From Pelagerythrobacter rhizovicinus (GTDB lineage Bacteria > Pseudomonadota > Alphaproteobacteria > Sphingomonadales > Sphingomonadaceae): 64,000 bases of DNA. The stretch lies in contig NZ_SDPV01000001.1 of NCBI RefSeq assembly GCF_004135625.1, positions 928,501 to 992,500 on the forward strand. Direction: 5' to 3'. Made by a program: the position numbers and the translations under genes. Below, piece after piece: positions 42,897 to 53,167 of this stretch (its first letter is position 1; the number at the start of each line of letters is the position of its first letter). The notes below the pieces were generated by a model, which saw only the letters and a list, made by a program, of their open reading frames with translations, ran no database searches and was not told where the DNA came from.

Positions 42897-43084
42897 TGTC
42901 CCAGCCCCGAATGCTGCAACTGGCCGGGATCGTGTTTCTCGTTTGCGCGATGGCCTTTCTGCTGGGTGACAACACGGCTCTCGGCGCCAGCTTCGTGGCG
43001 ATCGGCTCCGCTTTCCTCGCCATTTCCGCGAGCCAGCTGAAGAGCCGCGAGATCCGCGAACGGCAAGAGAAGGGGGGCAACTGA
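42896..43084 (+). CDS. Small two-helix membrane protein in the nuo operon
   Basis: 62 residues from ATG 42896, which shares a base with the nuoE stop. The sequence [20 protein letters not shown], then [20 protein letters not shown], predicts two transmembrane helices and a charged C-terminal helix ([14 protein letters not shown]). It resembles no canonical Nuo subunit. The stop overlaps the start of the next tiny gene. Small proteins of this kind between nuoE and nuoF recur in sphingomonads as far as I recall, which is not checked here. Confidence 0.65.
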   Translation: MSQPRMLQLAGIVFLVCAMAFLLGDNTALGASFVAIGSAFLAISASQLKSREIRERQEKGGN

Positions 43085-43221
43085 TGGACGTCGTCGCCAT
43101 TCTCGTCGCGCTCGTGCTGATCTTTATCGCCTGGAAGGTGCTCGCCGGTCTCGTGAAGTTCGGCGTCATCGTCCTCGTGGCGGCGGCCGCGATCTATTTC
43201 GTTTCGCAGGGGATCATGTGA
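43084..43221 (+). CDS. Very small hydrophobic protein in the nuo operon
   Basis: 45 residues from ATG 43084, overlapping the preceding stop, and ending at 43221 where its TGA overlaps the nuoF ATG. The product is almost wholly hydrophobic: [20 protein letters not shown] and then [20 protein letters not shown], so one or two membrane segments. The tight overlap on both sides and the lack of stops support a real gene. There is no known domain. Confidence 0.6.
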   Translation: MDVVAILVALVLIFIAWKVLAGLVKFGVIVLVAAAAIYFVSQGIM

Positions 43222-44513
43222 TGCTGGCCGACAAGGATCGCATCTTCACCAACCTCTACGGCTTCCAGGACTGGGGCCTGAAGGCGGCGCAGGCGCGCGG
43301 CGACTGGGACGACACCAAGGCGCTGATCGGACGCGGGCAGGACGCCATCATCGACGAGATGAAGGCCTCGGGCCTGCGCGGGCGCGGCGGTGCGGGCTTC
43401 CCGACCGGCCTCAAGTGGTCGTTCATGCCCAAGGAAAGCAAGGACGGCCGTCCGAGCTTCCTCGTCATCAATGCCGACGAGTCCGAGCCCGGTTCGTGCA
43501 AGGACCGCGAGATCATCCGCCACGATCCGCACAAGCTGATCGAAGGCGCGCTGGTGGCCGGCTTCGCGATGCGTGCGCGGGCGGCCTACATCTACATCCG
43601 CGGCGAATATATCCGCGAGGCCGAGACGCTGCAGGCGGCGATCGACGAGGCCTATGACGCCGGCCTCATCGGCAAGAACGCCAGCGGCTCGGGCTACGAT
43701 TTCGACGTGTTCCTCCATCGCGGGGCGGGTGCCTACATCTGCGGCGAAGAGACCGCGATGATCGAGAGCCTCGAGGGCAAGAAGGGCCAGCCGCGCCTCA
43801 AGCCGCCGTTCCCGGCCGGCGCGGGCCTCTATGGCTGCCCGACCACGGTCAACAACGTCGAATCGATCGCGGTCGTCCCCACGATCCTGCGCCGCGGTGC
43901 CTCGTGGTTCGCCAGCTTTGGGCGTGAGAACAACGCTGGCACCAAGCTGTTCCAGATCAGCGGCCATGTCGAGAAGCCCTGCGTGGTCGAGGAAGCGATG
44001 AGCATCCCGTTCCGCGAGCTGATCGAAAAACACTGCGGCGGCATTCGCGGCGGGTGGGACAATCTGCTGGCGGTGATCCCGGGCGGTTCCTCCGTGCCGC
44101 TCGTCCCCGCCGAGCAGATCATGGACTGCCCGATGGACTTCGACGGGCTGAAGGAACTCGGCTCGGGCCTCGGCACCGCGGCGGTGATCGTGATGGACAA
44201 GTCGACCGACATCGTCCGCGCGATCAGCCGGATCAGCTATTTCTACAAGCACGAGTCCTGCGGCCAGTGCACCCCGTGCCGCGAAGGCACCGGGTGGATG
44301 TGGCGCGTGATGGAACGCCTGCGCACCGGCGATGCGGCGATCGAGGAGATCGACATGCTGCAGCAGGTGACCAAGCAGGTCGAAGGCCACACCATCTGCG
44401 CTCTGGGCGACGCCGCAGCGTGGCCCATCCAGGGCCTGATCCGCCACTTCCGTCCCGAGCTGGAACGGCGGATCGAGGAGCATAACGCAAGATATGCGGA
44501 GGCTGCGGAATGA
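43221..44513 (+). CDS. nuoF: NADH-quinone oxidoreductase subunit F
   Basis: 430 residues from ATG 43221. The NADH-binding [20 protein letters not shown], the FMN-site [20 protein letters not shown] and the 4Fe-4S ligands in [16 protein letters not shown] with a later cysteine in [10 protein letters not shown] are all present. NuoF oxidises NADH and passes electrons to NuoE and NuoG. The stop overlaps the ATG of the extra gene at 44510. Confidence 0.98.
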   Translation: MLADKDRIFTNLYGFQDWGLKAAQARGDWDDTKALIGRGQDAIIDEMKASGLRGRGGAGFPTGLKWSFMPKESKDGRPSFLVINADESEPGSCKDREIIRHDPHKLIEGALVAGFAMRARAAYIYIRGEYIREAETLQAAIDEAYDAGLIGKNASGSGYDFDVFLHRGAGAYICGEETAMIESLEGKKGQPRLKPPFPAGAGLYGCPTTVNNVESIAVVPTILRRGASWFASFGRENNAGTKLFQISGHVEKPCVVEEAMSIPFRELIEKHCGGIRGGWDNLLAVIPGGSSVPLVPAEQIMDCPMDFDGLKELGSGLGTAAVIVMDKSTDIVRAISRISYFYKHESCGQCTPCREGTGWMWRVMERLRTGDAAIEEIDMLQQVTKQVEGHTICALGDAAAWPIQGLIRHFRPELERRIEEHNARYAEAAE

Positions 44514-45061
44514 GAGTCTCGTTATTGATACTGGGCGTTGGCATCGCGATGGTTGCCACTCCTTCTCTCGCAGGAAAGAAGGAAGACGCTTACGCTAAAT
44601 GTGCATGGGACGAAGCACCGGTATCGGCCGCAAATTGGCTCACTCTGCCGGTGCCTGCAAAGTATCCGTTGCCGGGAAATATTACCCGCGAATACGCTCT
44701 CAAGCAAAGACTCGATGCGGCATGTTTGGACAGGCTCATCGCAGAGGGAATTAGCCGTCCGAGGGCGCTTTCTGCCAAGAAACTGCGCGCGGCGTTGGAG
44801 CAGACGCGACCTGCAGAGCTGGTCCTCGAAGAAGAGGATCCCAAAGCCTTCGTGTGTTTCCGCTACTTCGAAAACGATACTGCAATGAAGAACCCGGCCG
44901 CTGTCCGTTGGGGTTACGGCAGGGATATGTCCAAATCACAGTTTGGAACCACGACATCGATCTTCGCAGAAGAAAGTGGCGGGGGAGTTTCGCTCTCAGA
45001 GGACGGTGGATTGGAAAAATGTCAGTTTGTCCGATCGGACGGGAGCCTGGTCGATGCCTAA
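44510..45061 (+). CDS. Secreted cysteine-containing protein inserted between nuoF and nuoG
   Basis: 183 residues from ATG 44510 (ATGA overlap with the nuoF stop), and its stop lies eight bases inside nuoG. The N-terminus [21 protein letters not shown] is a signal peptide. The mature part has four cysteines (AKCAW, AACLD, FVCFR, EKCQF), which could form two disulphides, and no recognised domain. GC is about 55% in hand counts, well below nuoF and nuoG. Together with the gene at 41833 it is one of two low-GC secreted proteins embedded in this operon. Confidence 0.75.
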   Translation: MRVSLLILGVGIAMVATPSLAGKKEDAYAKCAWDEAPVSAANWLTLPVPAKYPLPGNITREYALKQRLDAACLDRLIAEGISRPRALSAKKLRAALEQTRPAELVLEEEDPKAFVCFRYFENDTAMKNPAAVRWGYGRDMSKSQFGTTTSIFAEESGGGVSLSEDGGLEKCQFVRSDGSLVDA

Positions 45062-47051
45062 AGTCACCGTAGACGGTCAGGAAATCGAGGTCCCCGACGG
45101 CGCGACCGTGTTGCAGGCGTGCGAGCTGGCGGGGAAGGAGATTCCGCGCTTCTGCTATCACGAGCGGCTCTCGATCGCCGGCAACTGCCGCATGTGCCTG
45201 GTCGAAGTGAAGCCCGGACCCCCCAAGCCGCAGGCGAGCTGCGCGCTGCCCGCGACCGACGGACAGGAGATCCGCACCGACAGCCAGATGGTCAAGACCG
45301 CGCGCGAAGGGGTGATGGAGTTCCTGCTCATCAACCACCCTCTCGACTGCCCGATCTGCGACCAGGGCGGCGAGTGCGACCTGCAGGACCAGGCGGTCGC
45401 CTACGGCCGCGGCGGCTCGCGCTATCACGAGAACAAGCGCGCGGTGACCGAGAAGTACATGGGCCCGCTGATCAAGACGATCATGACCCGCTGCATCCAC
45501 TGCACCCGCTGCGTGCGCTTCTCCGAGGAGATCGCCGGGGTGGACGAGATCGGCGCGCTCTATCGCGGCGAGGACATGCAGATCACGACCTACCTCGAGC
45601 ACGCGGCCAAGCACGAGCTTTCGGCCAATGTGATCGATCTGTGCCCCGTCGGCGCGCTGACCAGCCGCCCCTACGCGTTCGAGGCGCGGCCGTGGGAGCT
45701 GAGGAAGACGCTCAGCATAGACGTTTCGGACGCGGTGGGCGCGAACATCCGCCTCGACAGCCGCGGGCGCGAGGTCATGCGGGCGCTGCCGCGCATCAAC
45801 GACGACGTGAATGAGGAGTGGCTCAGCGACAAGGGCCGCTACATGGTGGACGGGCTCACGCGCCGCCGGCTCGACAGGGTGTGGATCCGCAAGGGCGGCA
45901 AGCTGCAGCCGGCGAGCTGGGAAGACGCGTTCAAGGCGATCGCGAGGGCCAAGCCAGGCAGCAGCATCGCCGCGATCGCCGGCGACCTGGTCGACTGCGA
46001 GACGATGTTCGCGGCCAAGAAGCTGCTCGGCGCGCTCGGCTCGAGCCTGATCGAAGGGCGGCAGACCGGGCTCAACTACCCGACGGACAATCTCGCCGCA
46101 GTGAACTTCAATTCGACCTTCGCGGGGATCGAGACGGCCGATGCGATCCTGATCGTGGGCAGCCACGTCCGCTGGGAAGCGGCGCTCGTGAACGTGCGCC
46201 TGCGCAAAGCGGTCAAGCGCGGGGCGAAGATCTTCGTGGTCGGCCCGCGCTGGGAGACGACCTATCCGGCCGAGTTCCTGGGCGACGACGTGAGCGTGCT
46301 CGGCGATCTTCCCTCTGAAGTCGCCGACCTGTTCGAGAAGGCCGAGCGCCCGGCGGTGATCGTCGGTGCCGGCGGCCTCGCGGCCGGTGCCTTCCCGTCC
46401 GCCCTTGCGCTCGCGCAGGGCTGGAGCAGGGAAGGGTGGAACGGCTTCAACGTCCTCCACACCTCCGCATCGCGCATGGGCGGGCTCATGCTCGGCTATG
46501 CGCAGAAGGGCGGCATTGCGGACGTGGTGAAGGCGGAGCCAAAGGTCGTGCTCGCGCTGGGCGCCGATGAAGTCGACTGGTCGGCGTTCGGCAAGAGCCT
46601 CAAGGTTTATATCGGCCATCACGGCGACAAGGGCGCGCACGCGGCGGACATCATCCTGCCCGCGGCGAGCTATGCCGAGAAGGACGGGACCTACGTCAAC
46701 ACCGAAGGCCGCGTGCAGTTCGCCGAGAAGGCGGTGTTCGCGCCGGGCGACGCACGCGAGGACTGGACGATCCTGCGCGCGCTCGCCGATGCGCTGGGCG
46801 TCGAAGTCGGCTTCGACAGCTTCGCCGAACTGCAGGCCGCGATGATCGCGGAAGTCCCCGCGCTGGGGGTCGAAGGTCTTGCCGACTACGGCAGGCTTCC
46901 CACGGTGAAGCCGGCCAAGGCGAAGGGCGCGATCTCCTATCCGATCAAGGACTTCTACCTGACCAACTCGATCGCCCGCGCCAGCGCCGTGATGCAGCGG
47001 TGCTCGGCCGAACTTCTCCACGGCGAGGAAATCCTGGAGGCGGCGGAATGA
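45054..47051 (+). CDS. nuoG: NADH-quinone oxidoreductase subunit G
   Basis: 665 residues from ATG 45054 ([16 protein letters not shown]); a longer in-frame start would lie within the inserted gene and is rejected. The N-terminal ferredoxin has CYHERLSIAGNCRMCLVEVK and CAL, then the HPLDCPICDQGGECDLQD and RCIHCTRCVRF 4Fe-4S sites, and CPVGAL. The rest is the degenerate molybdopterin-oxidoreductase fold of the 75-kDa subunit. NuoG carries electrons from NuoF to NuoI. The stop overlaps nuoH. Confidence 0.98.
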   Translation: MPKVTVDGQEIEVPDGATVLQACELAGKEIPRFCYHERLSIAGNCRMCLVEVKPGPPKPQASCALPATDGQEIRTDSQMVKTAREGVMEFLLINHPLDCPICDQGGECDLQDQAVAYGRGGSRYHENKRAVTEKYMGPLIKTIMTRCIHCTRCVRFSEEIAGVDEIGALYRGEDMQITTYLEHAAKHELSANVIDLCPVGALTSRPYAFEARPWELRKTLSIDVSDAVGANIRLDSRGREVMRALPRINDDVNEEWLSDKGRYMVDGLTRRRLDRVWIRKGGKLQPASWEDAFKAIARAKPGSSIAAIAGDLVDCETMFAAKKLLGALGSSLIEGRQTGLNYPTDNLAAVNFNSTFAGIETADAILIVGSHVRWEAALVNVRLRKAVKRGAKIFVVGPRWETTYPAEFLGDDVSVLGDLPSEVADLFEKAERPAVIVGAGGLAAGAFPSALALAQGWSREGWNGFNVLHTSASRMGGLMLGYAQKGGIADVVKAEPKVVLALGADEVDWSAFGKSLKVYIGHHGDKGAHAADIILPAASYAEKDGTYVNTEGRVQFAEKAVFAPGDAREDWTILRALADALGVEVGFDSFAELQAAMIAEVPALGVEGLADYGRLPTVKPAKAKGAISYPIKDFYLTNSIARASAVMQRCSAELLHGEEILEAAE

Positions 47052-48106
47052 CCGCGTTCTTCCAATCGCTCGGCATGAGCTACGAGTGGGCGTGGTTCGT
47101 CGCCACGGTCGCCGGCATCCTGTTGATTGCGCTGCCGCTGATGCTGGCGGTGGCGATGATCATCTACGTCGACCGCAAGGTATGGGCCGCGATGGCGCTG
47201 CGGCGCGGGCCCAACGTGGTCGGGCCTTTCGGGCTGATGCAGAGCTTCGCCGACGGCCTGAAGGTGTTTCTGCAGGAAACGATCATCCCTTCGGCGTCGA
47301 ACAAGGGGCTGTTCCTGATCGGGCCGATCGTGACCTTCACGGTTGCTCTGCTCGCCTGGGCGGTCATCCCCTTCGGGCCGGAGGCCGTGCTTGCCGACAT
47401 CAACATCGGCCTGCTTTACGTGCTCGCGATCAGCTCGCTCGGGGTATACGGCGTCGTCATCGCCGGCTGGGCCTCGAACTCGAAGTACCCCTTCTTCTCG
47501 GCGATGCGCGCCGCGGCGCAGATGATCAGCTACGAGGTGTCGATCGGTTTCATCCTCGTGTGCGTGATCCTCTACGCGGGCACGAGCAACTTGAACGATA
47601 TCATCGAGGCGCAGCGCGGCCACGGCTTCGGCCTGGTCAACGGGTTCTTCTTCAACCTGCTGCTGTTCCCGATCTGGATCATGTTCCTGATATCGAGCCT
47701 CGCGGAAACCGCGCGCGCGCCGTTCGACCTGACGGAAGCGGAGAGCGAGCTCGTCGCCGGTTACCAGACCGAGTACAGCTCGATGAGCTTCGCCCTGTTC
47801 TGGCTTGGTGAATACGCCAACGTCCTGCTGATGTGCGCGCTCAACGCGATCCTGTTCTTCGGCGGCTGGCTGCCCCCGCTGAACGTGGACCTGATCCCGT
47901 GGTTCGACATCCCGGGCTGGATCTGGCTCTTCGCCAAGATCTTCCTGTTCTTCTTCATCTTCAGCTGGGTGAAGGCCACCGTCCCGCGCTTCCGCTACGA
48001 CCAGCTGATGCGCTTGGGCTGGAAGGTCTTCCTGCCGCTGAGCCTGCTGTTCGTGGTGCTCGTGAGCGGCTGGCTGATGTTCACCCGTTATGGAGTCGCC
48101 GCATGA
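47048..48106 (+). CDS. nuoH: NADH-quinone oxidoreductase subunit H
   Basis: 352 residues from ATG 47048, eight membrane helices. Hallmarks include [57 protein letters not shown] and [20 protein letters not shown]. NuoH lies at the quinone site and links it to the proton path. It overlaps both nuoG (4 bases) and nuoI (4 bases). Confidence 0.98.
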   Translation: MTAFFQSLGMSYEWAWFVATVAGILLIALPLMLAVAMIIYVDRKVWAAMALRRGPNVVGPFGLMQSFADGLKVFLQETIIPSASNKGLFLIGPIVTFTVALLAWAVIPFGPEAVLADINIGLLYVLAISSLGVYGVVIAGWASNSKYPFFSAMRAAAQMISYEVSIGFILVCVILYAGTSNLNDIIEAQRGHGFGLVNGFFFNLLLFPIWIMFLISSLAETARAPFDLTEAESELVAGYQTEYSSMSFALFWLGEYANVLLMCALNAILFFGGWLPPLNVDLIPWFDIPGWIWLFAKIFLFFFIFSWVKATVPRFRYDQLMRLGWKVFLPLSLLFVVLVSGWLMFTRYGVAA

Positions 48107-48588
48107 GCGTCGCGCAACTCGTCAAGTCTTTTACCCTTTGGGAGTTCGTGAAGGCACATGCCCTCACGCTGAAGTACTTCTTCAAGCCCAAGGTGACGAT
48201 CAACTATCCGTTCGAGAAGAACCCGATCAGCCCGCGCTTCCGCGGCGAGCATGCGCTGCGCCGCTATCCCAACGGGGAAGAGCGCTGCATCGCGTGCAAG
48301 CTGTGCGAGGCGGTCTGCCCCGCGCAGGCGATCACGATCGAGAGCGAGCCGCGCGCAGACGGCAGCCGCCGGACGACTCGCTACGACATCGACATGACCA
48401 AGTGCATCTACTGCGGCTTCTGTCAGGAAGCCTGCCCGGTCGATGCGATCGTCGAGGGGCCGAACTTCGAATTCTCGACCGAAACGCGCGAGGAACTGCT
48501 CTACGACAAGGCGAAGCTGCTGGCCAACGGGGACAAGTGGGAGCGCGCGCTCGCTGCCAACCTTGAAGCCGATGCGCCCTACCGCTAG
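48103..48588 (+). CDS. nuoI: NADH-quinone oxidoreductase subunit I
   Basis: 161 residues. Two 4Fe-4S sites, [20 protein letters not shown] and [20 protein letters not shown], identify the TYKY subunit that hands electrons to NuoB. The N-terminal [20 protein letters not shown] is family-typical. The start overlaps nuoH by four bases, and nuoJ follows after 27 bases. Confidence 0.98.
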   Translation: MSVAQLVKSFTLWEFVKAHALTLKYFFKPKVTINYPFEKNPISPRFRGEHALRRYPNGEERCIACKLCEAVCPAQAITIESEPRADGSRRTTRYDIDMTKCIYCGFCQEACPVDAIVEGPNFEFSTETREELLYDKAKLLANGDKWERALAANLEADAPYR

Positions 48589-48615
48589 GCGCCGCCGCAA
48601 CGAGATTCAGGGGCC

Positions 48616-49239
48616 ATGATCCAGACCTTAGCCTTTTACCTATTCGCGTTCCTTGTGATCGCCAGTGGCGTGTTCACGATCATGGCGCGCAACCCGGTGC
48701 ATTCGGTGCTGTGGCTGATCCTCGCGTTCTTCAACGCCGCGGGGCTGATGGTCATGGTGGGGGCGGAGTTCATCGCCGCGCTGCTGGTGATCGTCTACGT
48801 CGGCGCGGTCGCGGTACTGTTCCTGTTCGTCGTGATGATGCTCGACATCGATTTCGCCGAGCTGCGCGCGGGGTTCGTGAAGAACTTCCCTCTCGGCATC
48901 GCCATCGCGCTCGTGCTGCTCGCGGAGCTGGTGCTAGGCATCGGCGCCTACCGCGCAGGTGCGATCGAGCTCGGTGTGCCAAACGGCAGCGCAGCTCCCC
49001 TGATGGACCGCAGCAACATAGAGAGCCTCGGCGCTGTGCTCTACGGCGAATACCTGTTCCTGTTCGAAACGGCTGGCCTGATCCTGCTCGTGGCAATGGT
49101 GGGTGCGATCGTTCTCACCCATCGCGAACGGCCAGAGGGTGCGCGCGGCCATCAGAACATCGGCAAACAGATCGGCCGTCGCCCCGAAGACGCGACGGAG
49201 ATGAAGCGGCCCGAAGTGGGCAAGGGGGTCGAGCTGTGA
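48616..49239 (+). CDS. nuoJ: NADH-quinone oxidoreductase subunit J
   Basis: 207 residues with five membrane helices. The region [20 protein letters not shown] and [20 protein letters not shown] is characteristic. The C-terminal loop ([16 protein letters not shown]-like) is cytoplasmic and basic. NuoJ is a small antiporter-linked membrane subunit. The stop overlaps the nuoK start. Confidence 0.96.
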   Translation: MIQTLAFYLFAFLVIASGVFTIMARNPVHSVLWLILAFFNAAGLMVMVGAEFIAALLVIVYVGAVAVLFLFVVMMLDIDFAELRAGFVKNFPLGIAIALVLLAELVLGIGAYRAGAIELGVPNGSAAPLMDRSNIESLGAVLYGEYLFLFETAGLILLVAMVGAIVLTHRERPEGARGHQNIGKQIGRRPEDATEMKRPEVGKGVEL

Positions 49240-49541
49240 TCGGCATCGAACACTACGTGGTCGTCAGCGCGATTCTGTTCGTGCTCGGCGTTCTCGGGAT
49301 CTTCCTCAACCGCAAGAACGTGATCGTCATCTTGATGGCGATCGAGCTGATCCTGCTGGCGGTGAACATCAATCTCGTGGCCTTCAGCGCCTTTCTCGGC
49401 GACATGACGGGGCAGGTCTTCGCGATGTTCGTGCTGACCGTCGCCGCCGGCGAGGCCGCGATCGGGCTGGCCATCCTCGTCATCTACTTCCGCGGCCGCG
49501 GCACGATCGCGGTCGACGACGTCAACCGGATGAAGGGATAA
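49236..49541 (+). CDS. nuoK: NADH-quinone oxidoreductase subunit K
   Basis: 101 residues from GTG 49236 (GTGA overlap with nuoJ). Three helices, with the conserved membrane glutamates in [20 protein letters not shown] and [18 protein letters not shown] that lie on the proton path. The length is exactly normal. nuoL follows after six bases. Confidence 0.97.
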   Translation: MIGIEHYVVVSAILFVLGVLGIFLNRKNVIVILMAIELILLAVNINLVAFSAFLGDMTGQVFAMFVLTVAAGEAAIGLAILVIYFRGRGTIAVDDVNRMKG

Positions 49542-49547
49542 GCACCG

Positions 49548-51608
49548 GTGCAATCGATCCTGCTTATCGTCTTCCTGCCGCTGCTCGCGGCGGTGGTCGC
49601 CGGGTTGGGCAACCGCGCCCTGGGCAACACGGTCGCCAAGTCGCTCACGACCGGCGCGCTCTTCATTTCGTGCGCCCTTTCCTGGCCGATCTTCCTCGGG
49701 TTTCTGAACGGAACGGCCGAGGCGCACGTGGTCCCGGTGCTGCTCTGGGTTCAGTCGGGAACGCTGAGCTTCGACTGGGCGCTGCGGGTCGACACGCTGA
49801 CCGCTGTCATGCTGGTGGTGATCACCAGCGTCTCCGCGCTCGTTCACCTCTACAGCTGGGGCTACATGGACGAGGACCCGGATCAGCCGCGGTTCTTCGC
49901 CTATCTCTCGCTGTTCACCTTCGCCATGCTGATGCTGGTGACGGCGGATAACCTGGTGCAGATGTTCTTCGGTTGGGAAGGCGTCGGCCTCGCGAGCTAC
50001 CTGCTGATCGGCTTCTGGTTCAAGAAGCCGAGCGCCAACAAGGCCGCGATCAAGGCGTTTGTGGTCAACCGGGTGGGCGACCTCGGCTTCATGCTCGGCA
50101 TTTTCGGCACGTTCCTCGTCTTCCAGACGACCTCGATCCCCGAGATCCTCGCGGCCGCGCCGGGTATGAGCGGCAGCTCGGTCGGCTTCCTTGGCATGCG
50201 GCTGCAGACGATGGACGTGCTGTGCATCCTCCTGTTCATCGGCGCGATGGGCAAGTCGGCGCAGCTCGGCCTGCACACCTGGCTGCCCGACGCGATGGAA
50301 GGCCCGACACCAGTTTCCGCGCTGATCCACGCCGCGACGATGGTCACCGCGGGCGTGTTCATGGTCTGCCGCCTCTCGCCGATGTTCGAGACCGCACCGG
50401 TTGCGCTCGGCATGGTGACCTTCATCGGCGCCGCGACCTGCTTCTTCGCCGCGACGATCGGCACGACGCAGTGGGACATCAAGCGGGTCATCGCCTATTC
50501 GACCTGCTCGCAGCTCGGCTACATGTTCTTCGCCGCGGGCGTCGGCGCCTACGGCGCGGCGATGTTCCACCTGTTCACGCACGCCTTCTTCAAGGCGCTG
50601 CTGTTCCTCGGTGCGGGCTCGGTCATCCATGCGATGCACCACGAGCAGGACATGCGCTATTACGGCGCGCTGCGTAAGCACATCCCGTTCACCTTCTGGG
50701 CCATGATGGCGGGCACGCTCGCGATCACCGGTGTGGGCGTCTACTGGCTGCACGCGGGCTTTGCAGGCTTCCACTCGAAGGATGCGATCCTCGAGGTTGC
50801 CTTTGCCCGCGGGACGGAACTCGGTACGTTTGCCTTCTGGATGGGTGCGATCGCCGCGCTGCTGACGAGCTTCTACTCGTGGCGCCTGATGTTCCTGACC
50901 TTCTGGGGCAAGCCACGCTGGGCGGCCAGCGAGCATATCCAGCACGCGGTCCATCACGGGCACGACGAGCCGGAGGAGCACAATCCGCCGGCGCAGGAAG
51001 ATGCCGGCGACGAGGCGGTGCATCACGTTCCCTCGCCCGAGCATGGCGACGGCACGGCGGGCTATCACCCGCACGAGAGCCCGCTGACCATGCTGGTCCC
51101 GCTCGGCCTGCTGACGCTCGGCGCGATCTTCGCGGGCTGGGTCTTCAGCCACGCCTTCCTCGACGACCCGGCGTTCTGGGGTGACTCGATCTTCTACAAC
51201 GAGGCGCTGATCCACCAGATGCACGCCGTGCCGCTGTGGGTGAAGCTGACCGCGACGATCGTCATGCTGCTTGGCCTGTTCGGCGCCTGGCTCGCCTATA
51301 TCCGCGACACCTCGATCCCGGGCAAGTTCGTCGAGCAGTTCAGCCTGCTGCACAATTTCGTCTACCGGAAGTGGTACTTCGACGAGCTCTACGACCTGAT
51401 CTTCGTGAAACCCGCGTTCTGGTTCGGGCGCCAGTTCTGGAAGCGCGGCGACGTCGGCCTGATCGACCGCTTCGGCCCCGACGGGGCGGCCTGGGTGGTC
51501 GCCAAGGGCAGCGTCGCGGCGAAGAAGATGCAGTCCGGATATCTCTATAGCTATGCGCTGGTCATGCTGCTCGGGCTGGTGGCCGCGGTTACGTGGGTGC
51601 TGATGTAA
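49548..51608 (+). CDS. nuoL: NADH-quinone oxidoreductase subunit L
   Basis: 686 residues from GTG 49548, the largest antiporter-like proton-pumping subunit. Family blocks include [55 protein letters not shown] and [20 protein letters not shown]. About residues 462-512 form a hydrophilic loop unusually rich in His and Glu ([22 protein letters not shown]). The C-terminal lateral helix follows. Its stop overlaps nuoM. Confidence 0.98.
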   Translation: MQSILLIVFLPLLAAVVAGLGNRALGNTVAKSLTTGALFISCALSWPIFLGFLNGTAEAHVVPVLLWVQSGTLSFDWALRVDTLTAVMLVVITSVSALVHLYSWGYMDEDPDQPRFFAYLSLFTFAMLMLVTADNLVQMFFGWEGVGLASYLLIGFWFKKPSANKAAIKAFVVNRVGDLGFMLGIFGTFLVFQTTSIPEILAAAPGMSGSSVGFLGMRLQTMDVLCILLFIGAMGKSAQLGLHTWLPDAMEGPTPVSALIHAATMVTAGVFMVCRLSPMFETAPVALGMVTFIGAATCFFAATIGTTQWDIKRVIAYSTCSQLGYMFFAAGVGAYGAAMFHLFTHAFFKALLFLGAGSVIHAMHHEQDMRYYGALRKHIPFTFWAMMAGTLAITGVGVYWLHAGFAGFHSKDAILEVAFARGTELGTFAFWMGAIAALLTSFYSWRLMFLTFWGKPRWAASEHIQHAVHHGHDEPEEHNPPAQEDAGDEAVHHVPSPEHGDGTAGYHPHESPLTMLVPLGLLTLGAIFAGWVFSHAFLDDPAFWGDSIFYNEALIHQMHAVPLWVKLTATIVMLLGLFGAWLAYIRDTSIPGKFVEQFSLLHNFVYRKWYFDELYDLIFVKPAFWFGRQFWKRGDVGLIDRFGPDGAAWVVAKGSVAAKKMQSGYLYSYALVMLLGLVAAVTWVLM

Positions 51609-53167
51609 TGGGGGGCTTCCCGATCCTTTCCGTGATGCTGCTGGTGCCGCTGCTGGCGGGCGTGGCCTGCCTGTTCGTGGAGGCGAAGGCGGCGCGCACG
51701 ATCGCGCTGGCGGCGACGCTGATCGACCTCGCGCTCGGCGTGGTGCTGTGGCTCAACTTCGACATCGGCGGTCCGCAGTGGCAGTTCACCGAACGCGCAC
51801 CGCTCTTCGCGGGCTTCAGCTACGCGCTCGGGATCGACGGGATCGCGCTGCTGCTGATCGTGCTCAGCGTGTTCCTGATGCCGATCTGCATTCTCGCGAG
51901 CCACTCGATCGAGAAGCGCGTCGGCGAATACATGGCGGCCTTCCTGTTCATGGAAGTCCTGATGATCGGCGTCTTCGCCGCGCAGGATCTGCTGCTGTTC
52001 TACATCTTCTTCGAGGCCGGCCTGATCCCGATGTACCTGATCATCGGCATCTGGGGCGGCCAGAACCGCATCTACGCGGCGTACAAGTTCTTCCTCTACA
52101 CGCTGCTCGGCTCGGTGCTGATGCTGATCGCCATGCTGTGGATGGTGAACGAGGCGGGGACGACTGACATCCCGACGCTGATGCAGTACGACTTCCCCGT
52201 CGGCGCCCAGACCTGGCTGTGGCTCGCGTTCTTCGCCAGCTTCGCGGTGAAGATGCCGATGTGGCCGGTGCACACCTGGCTGCCCGACGCGCACGTCCAG
52301 GCGCCGACCGCGGGCTCGGTGATCCTGGCGGGCGTGCTGCTGAAGATGGGCGGCTACGGCTTCATCCGCTTCAGCCTGCCGATGTTCCCCGAGGCGAGCG
52401 CGCAGTTCGTGTGGCTGATCTGGGGCCTGTCGATGGCCGCAGTGGTCATCACCAGCCTGATCGCGCTGGTGCAGCAGGACATGAAGAAGCTGATCGCCTA
52501 TTCGTCGGTCGCGCACATGGCGATCGTCACCGTCGGTCTGTTCGCGTTCAACGTGCAGGGGCTCGAAGGCGCGATGATCGTCATGCTCAGCCACGGGCTC
52601 GTGTCGGGTGCGCTGTTCCTGTGCGTGGGCGTGATCTACGACCGGCTCCACACGCGCGAGATCGACCGCTACGGCGGCCTCGCGATCAACATGCCGAAAT
52701 ATGCGCTGTTCTTCCTGCTGTTCACCATGGCGAGCATCGGCCTGCCGGGGACCAGCGGCTTCGTCGGCGAGTTCCTCAGCCTCGCCGGCATCTATCAGGC
52801 GAACACCTGGGTCACCCTGGTGTGCGCCACGGGTATCATTCTGGGCGCGGGATACATGCTCTATCTCTACTGGCGCATTGCGTTCGGCGTGCAAAGGAAT
52901 GCGGACGCCGCCGCCATGCCCGATCTCTCCTTGCGCGAATGGCTCATGCTGGGCCCGATCGCCGCGGCCGTCCTGTGGATGGGCGTCTATCCGGAAAGCT
53001 TCCTCGCCCCGATGCGTCAGGACATTGCTGCTCTCGATGCGCGCCTCTCGCGCGCTGCACCCGAAGGTGATGCGCACCTCGTCGCCGGCACGCCGCGTGC
53101 CGAGGCCGCCAACGCCGTGGAGGGCACGCACGATGCCGCCCACGGCGAAGCGGAGGGAGCGCACTGA
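51608..53167 (+). CDS. nuoM: NADH-quinone oxidoreductase subunit M
   Basis: 519 residues from ATG 51608. The membrane blocks FFEAGLIPMYLIIGIWGGQN, KMPMWPVHTWLPDAHVQAPT and IAYSSVAHMAIVTVGLFAFN identify NuoM, the second antiporter-like subunit. The last 40 or so residues (RAAPEGDAHLVAGTPRAE...) form an Ala/His/Glu-rich tail. It overlaps nuoL and nuoN at stop/start codons. Confidence 0.97.
   Translation: MGGFPILSVMLLVPLLAGVACLFVEAKAARTIALAATLIDLALGVVLWLNFDIGGPQWQFTERAPLFAGFSYALGIDGIALLLIVLSVFLMPICILASHSIEKRVGEYMAAFLFMEVLMIGVFAAQDLLLFYIFFEAGLIPMYLIIGIWGGQNRIYAAYKFFLYTLLGSVLMLIAMLWMVNEAGTTDIPTLMQYDFPVGAQTWLWLAFFASFAVKMPMWPVHTWLPDAHVQAPTAGSVILAGVLLKMGGYGFIRFSLPMFPEASAQFVWLIWGLSMAAVVITSLIALVQQDMKKLIAYSSVAHMAIVTVGLFAFNVQGLEGAMIVMLSHGLVSGALFLCVGVIYDRLHTREIDRYGGLAINMPKYALFFLLFTMASIGLPGTSGFVGEFLSLAGIYQANTWVTLVCATGIILGAGYMLYLYWRIAFGVQRNADAAAMPDLSLREWLMLGPIAAAVLWMGVYPESFLAPMRQDIAALDARLSRAAPEGDAHLVAGTPRAEAANAVEGTHDAAHGEAEGAH

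Noticed and set aside
44751-47021. A 756-codon minus-strand open frame opposite nuoG
   Set aside because: Antisense to nuoG, with shadow-type composition and no plausible start or neighbour.
49152-51353. A 733-codon open frame on the minus strand opposite nuoL
   Set aside because: It is an antisense shadow caused by high third-position GC of nuoL. Its product is rich in Arg, His and Gln with no domain, and nuoL is certain.
51551-53164. A 537-codon minus-strand open frame opposite nuoM
   Set aside because: Same antisense effect; composition is unlike real proteins and nuoM is unambiguous.
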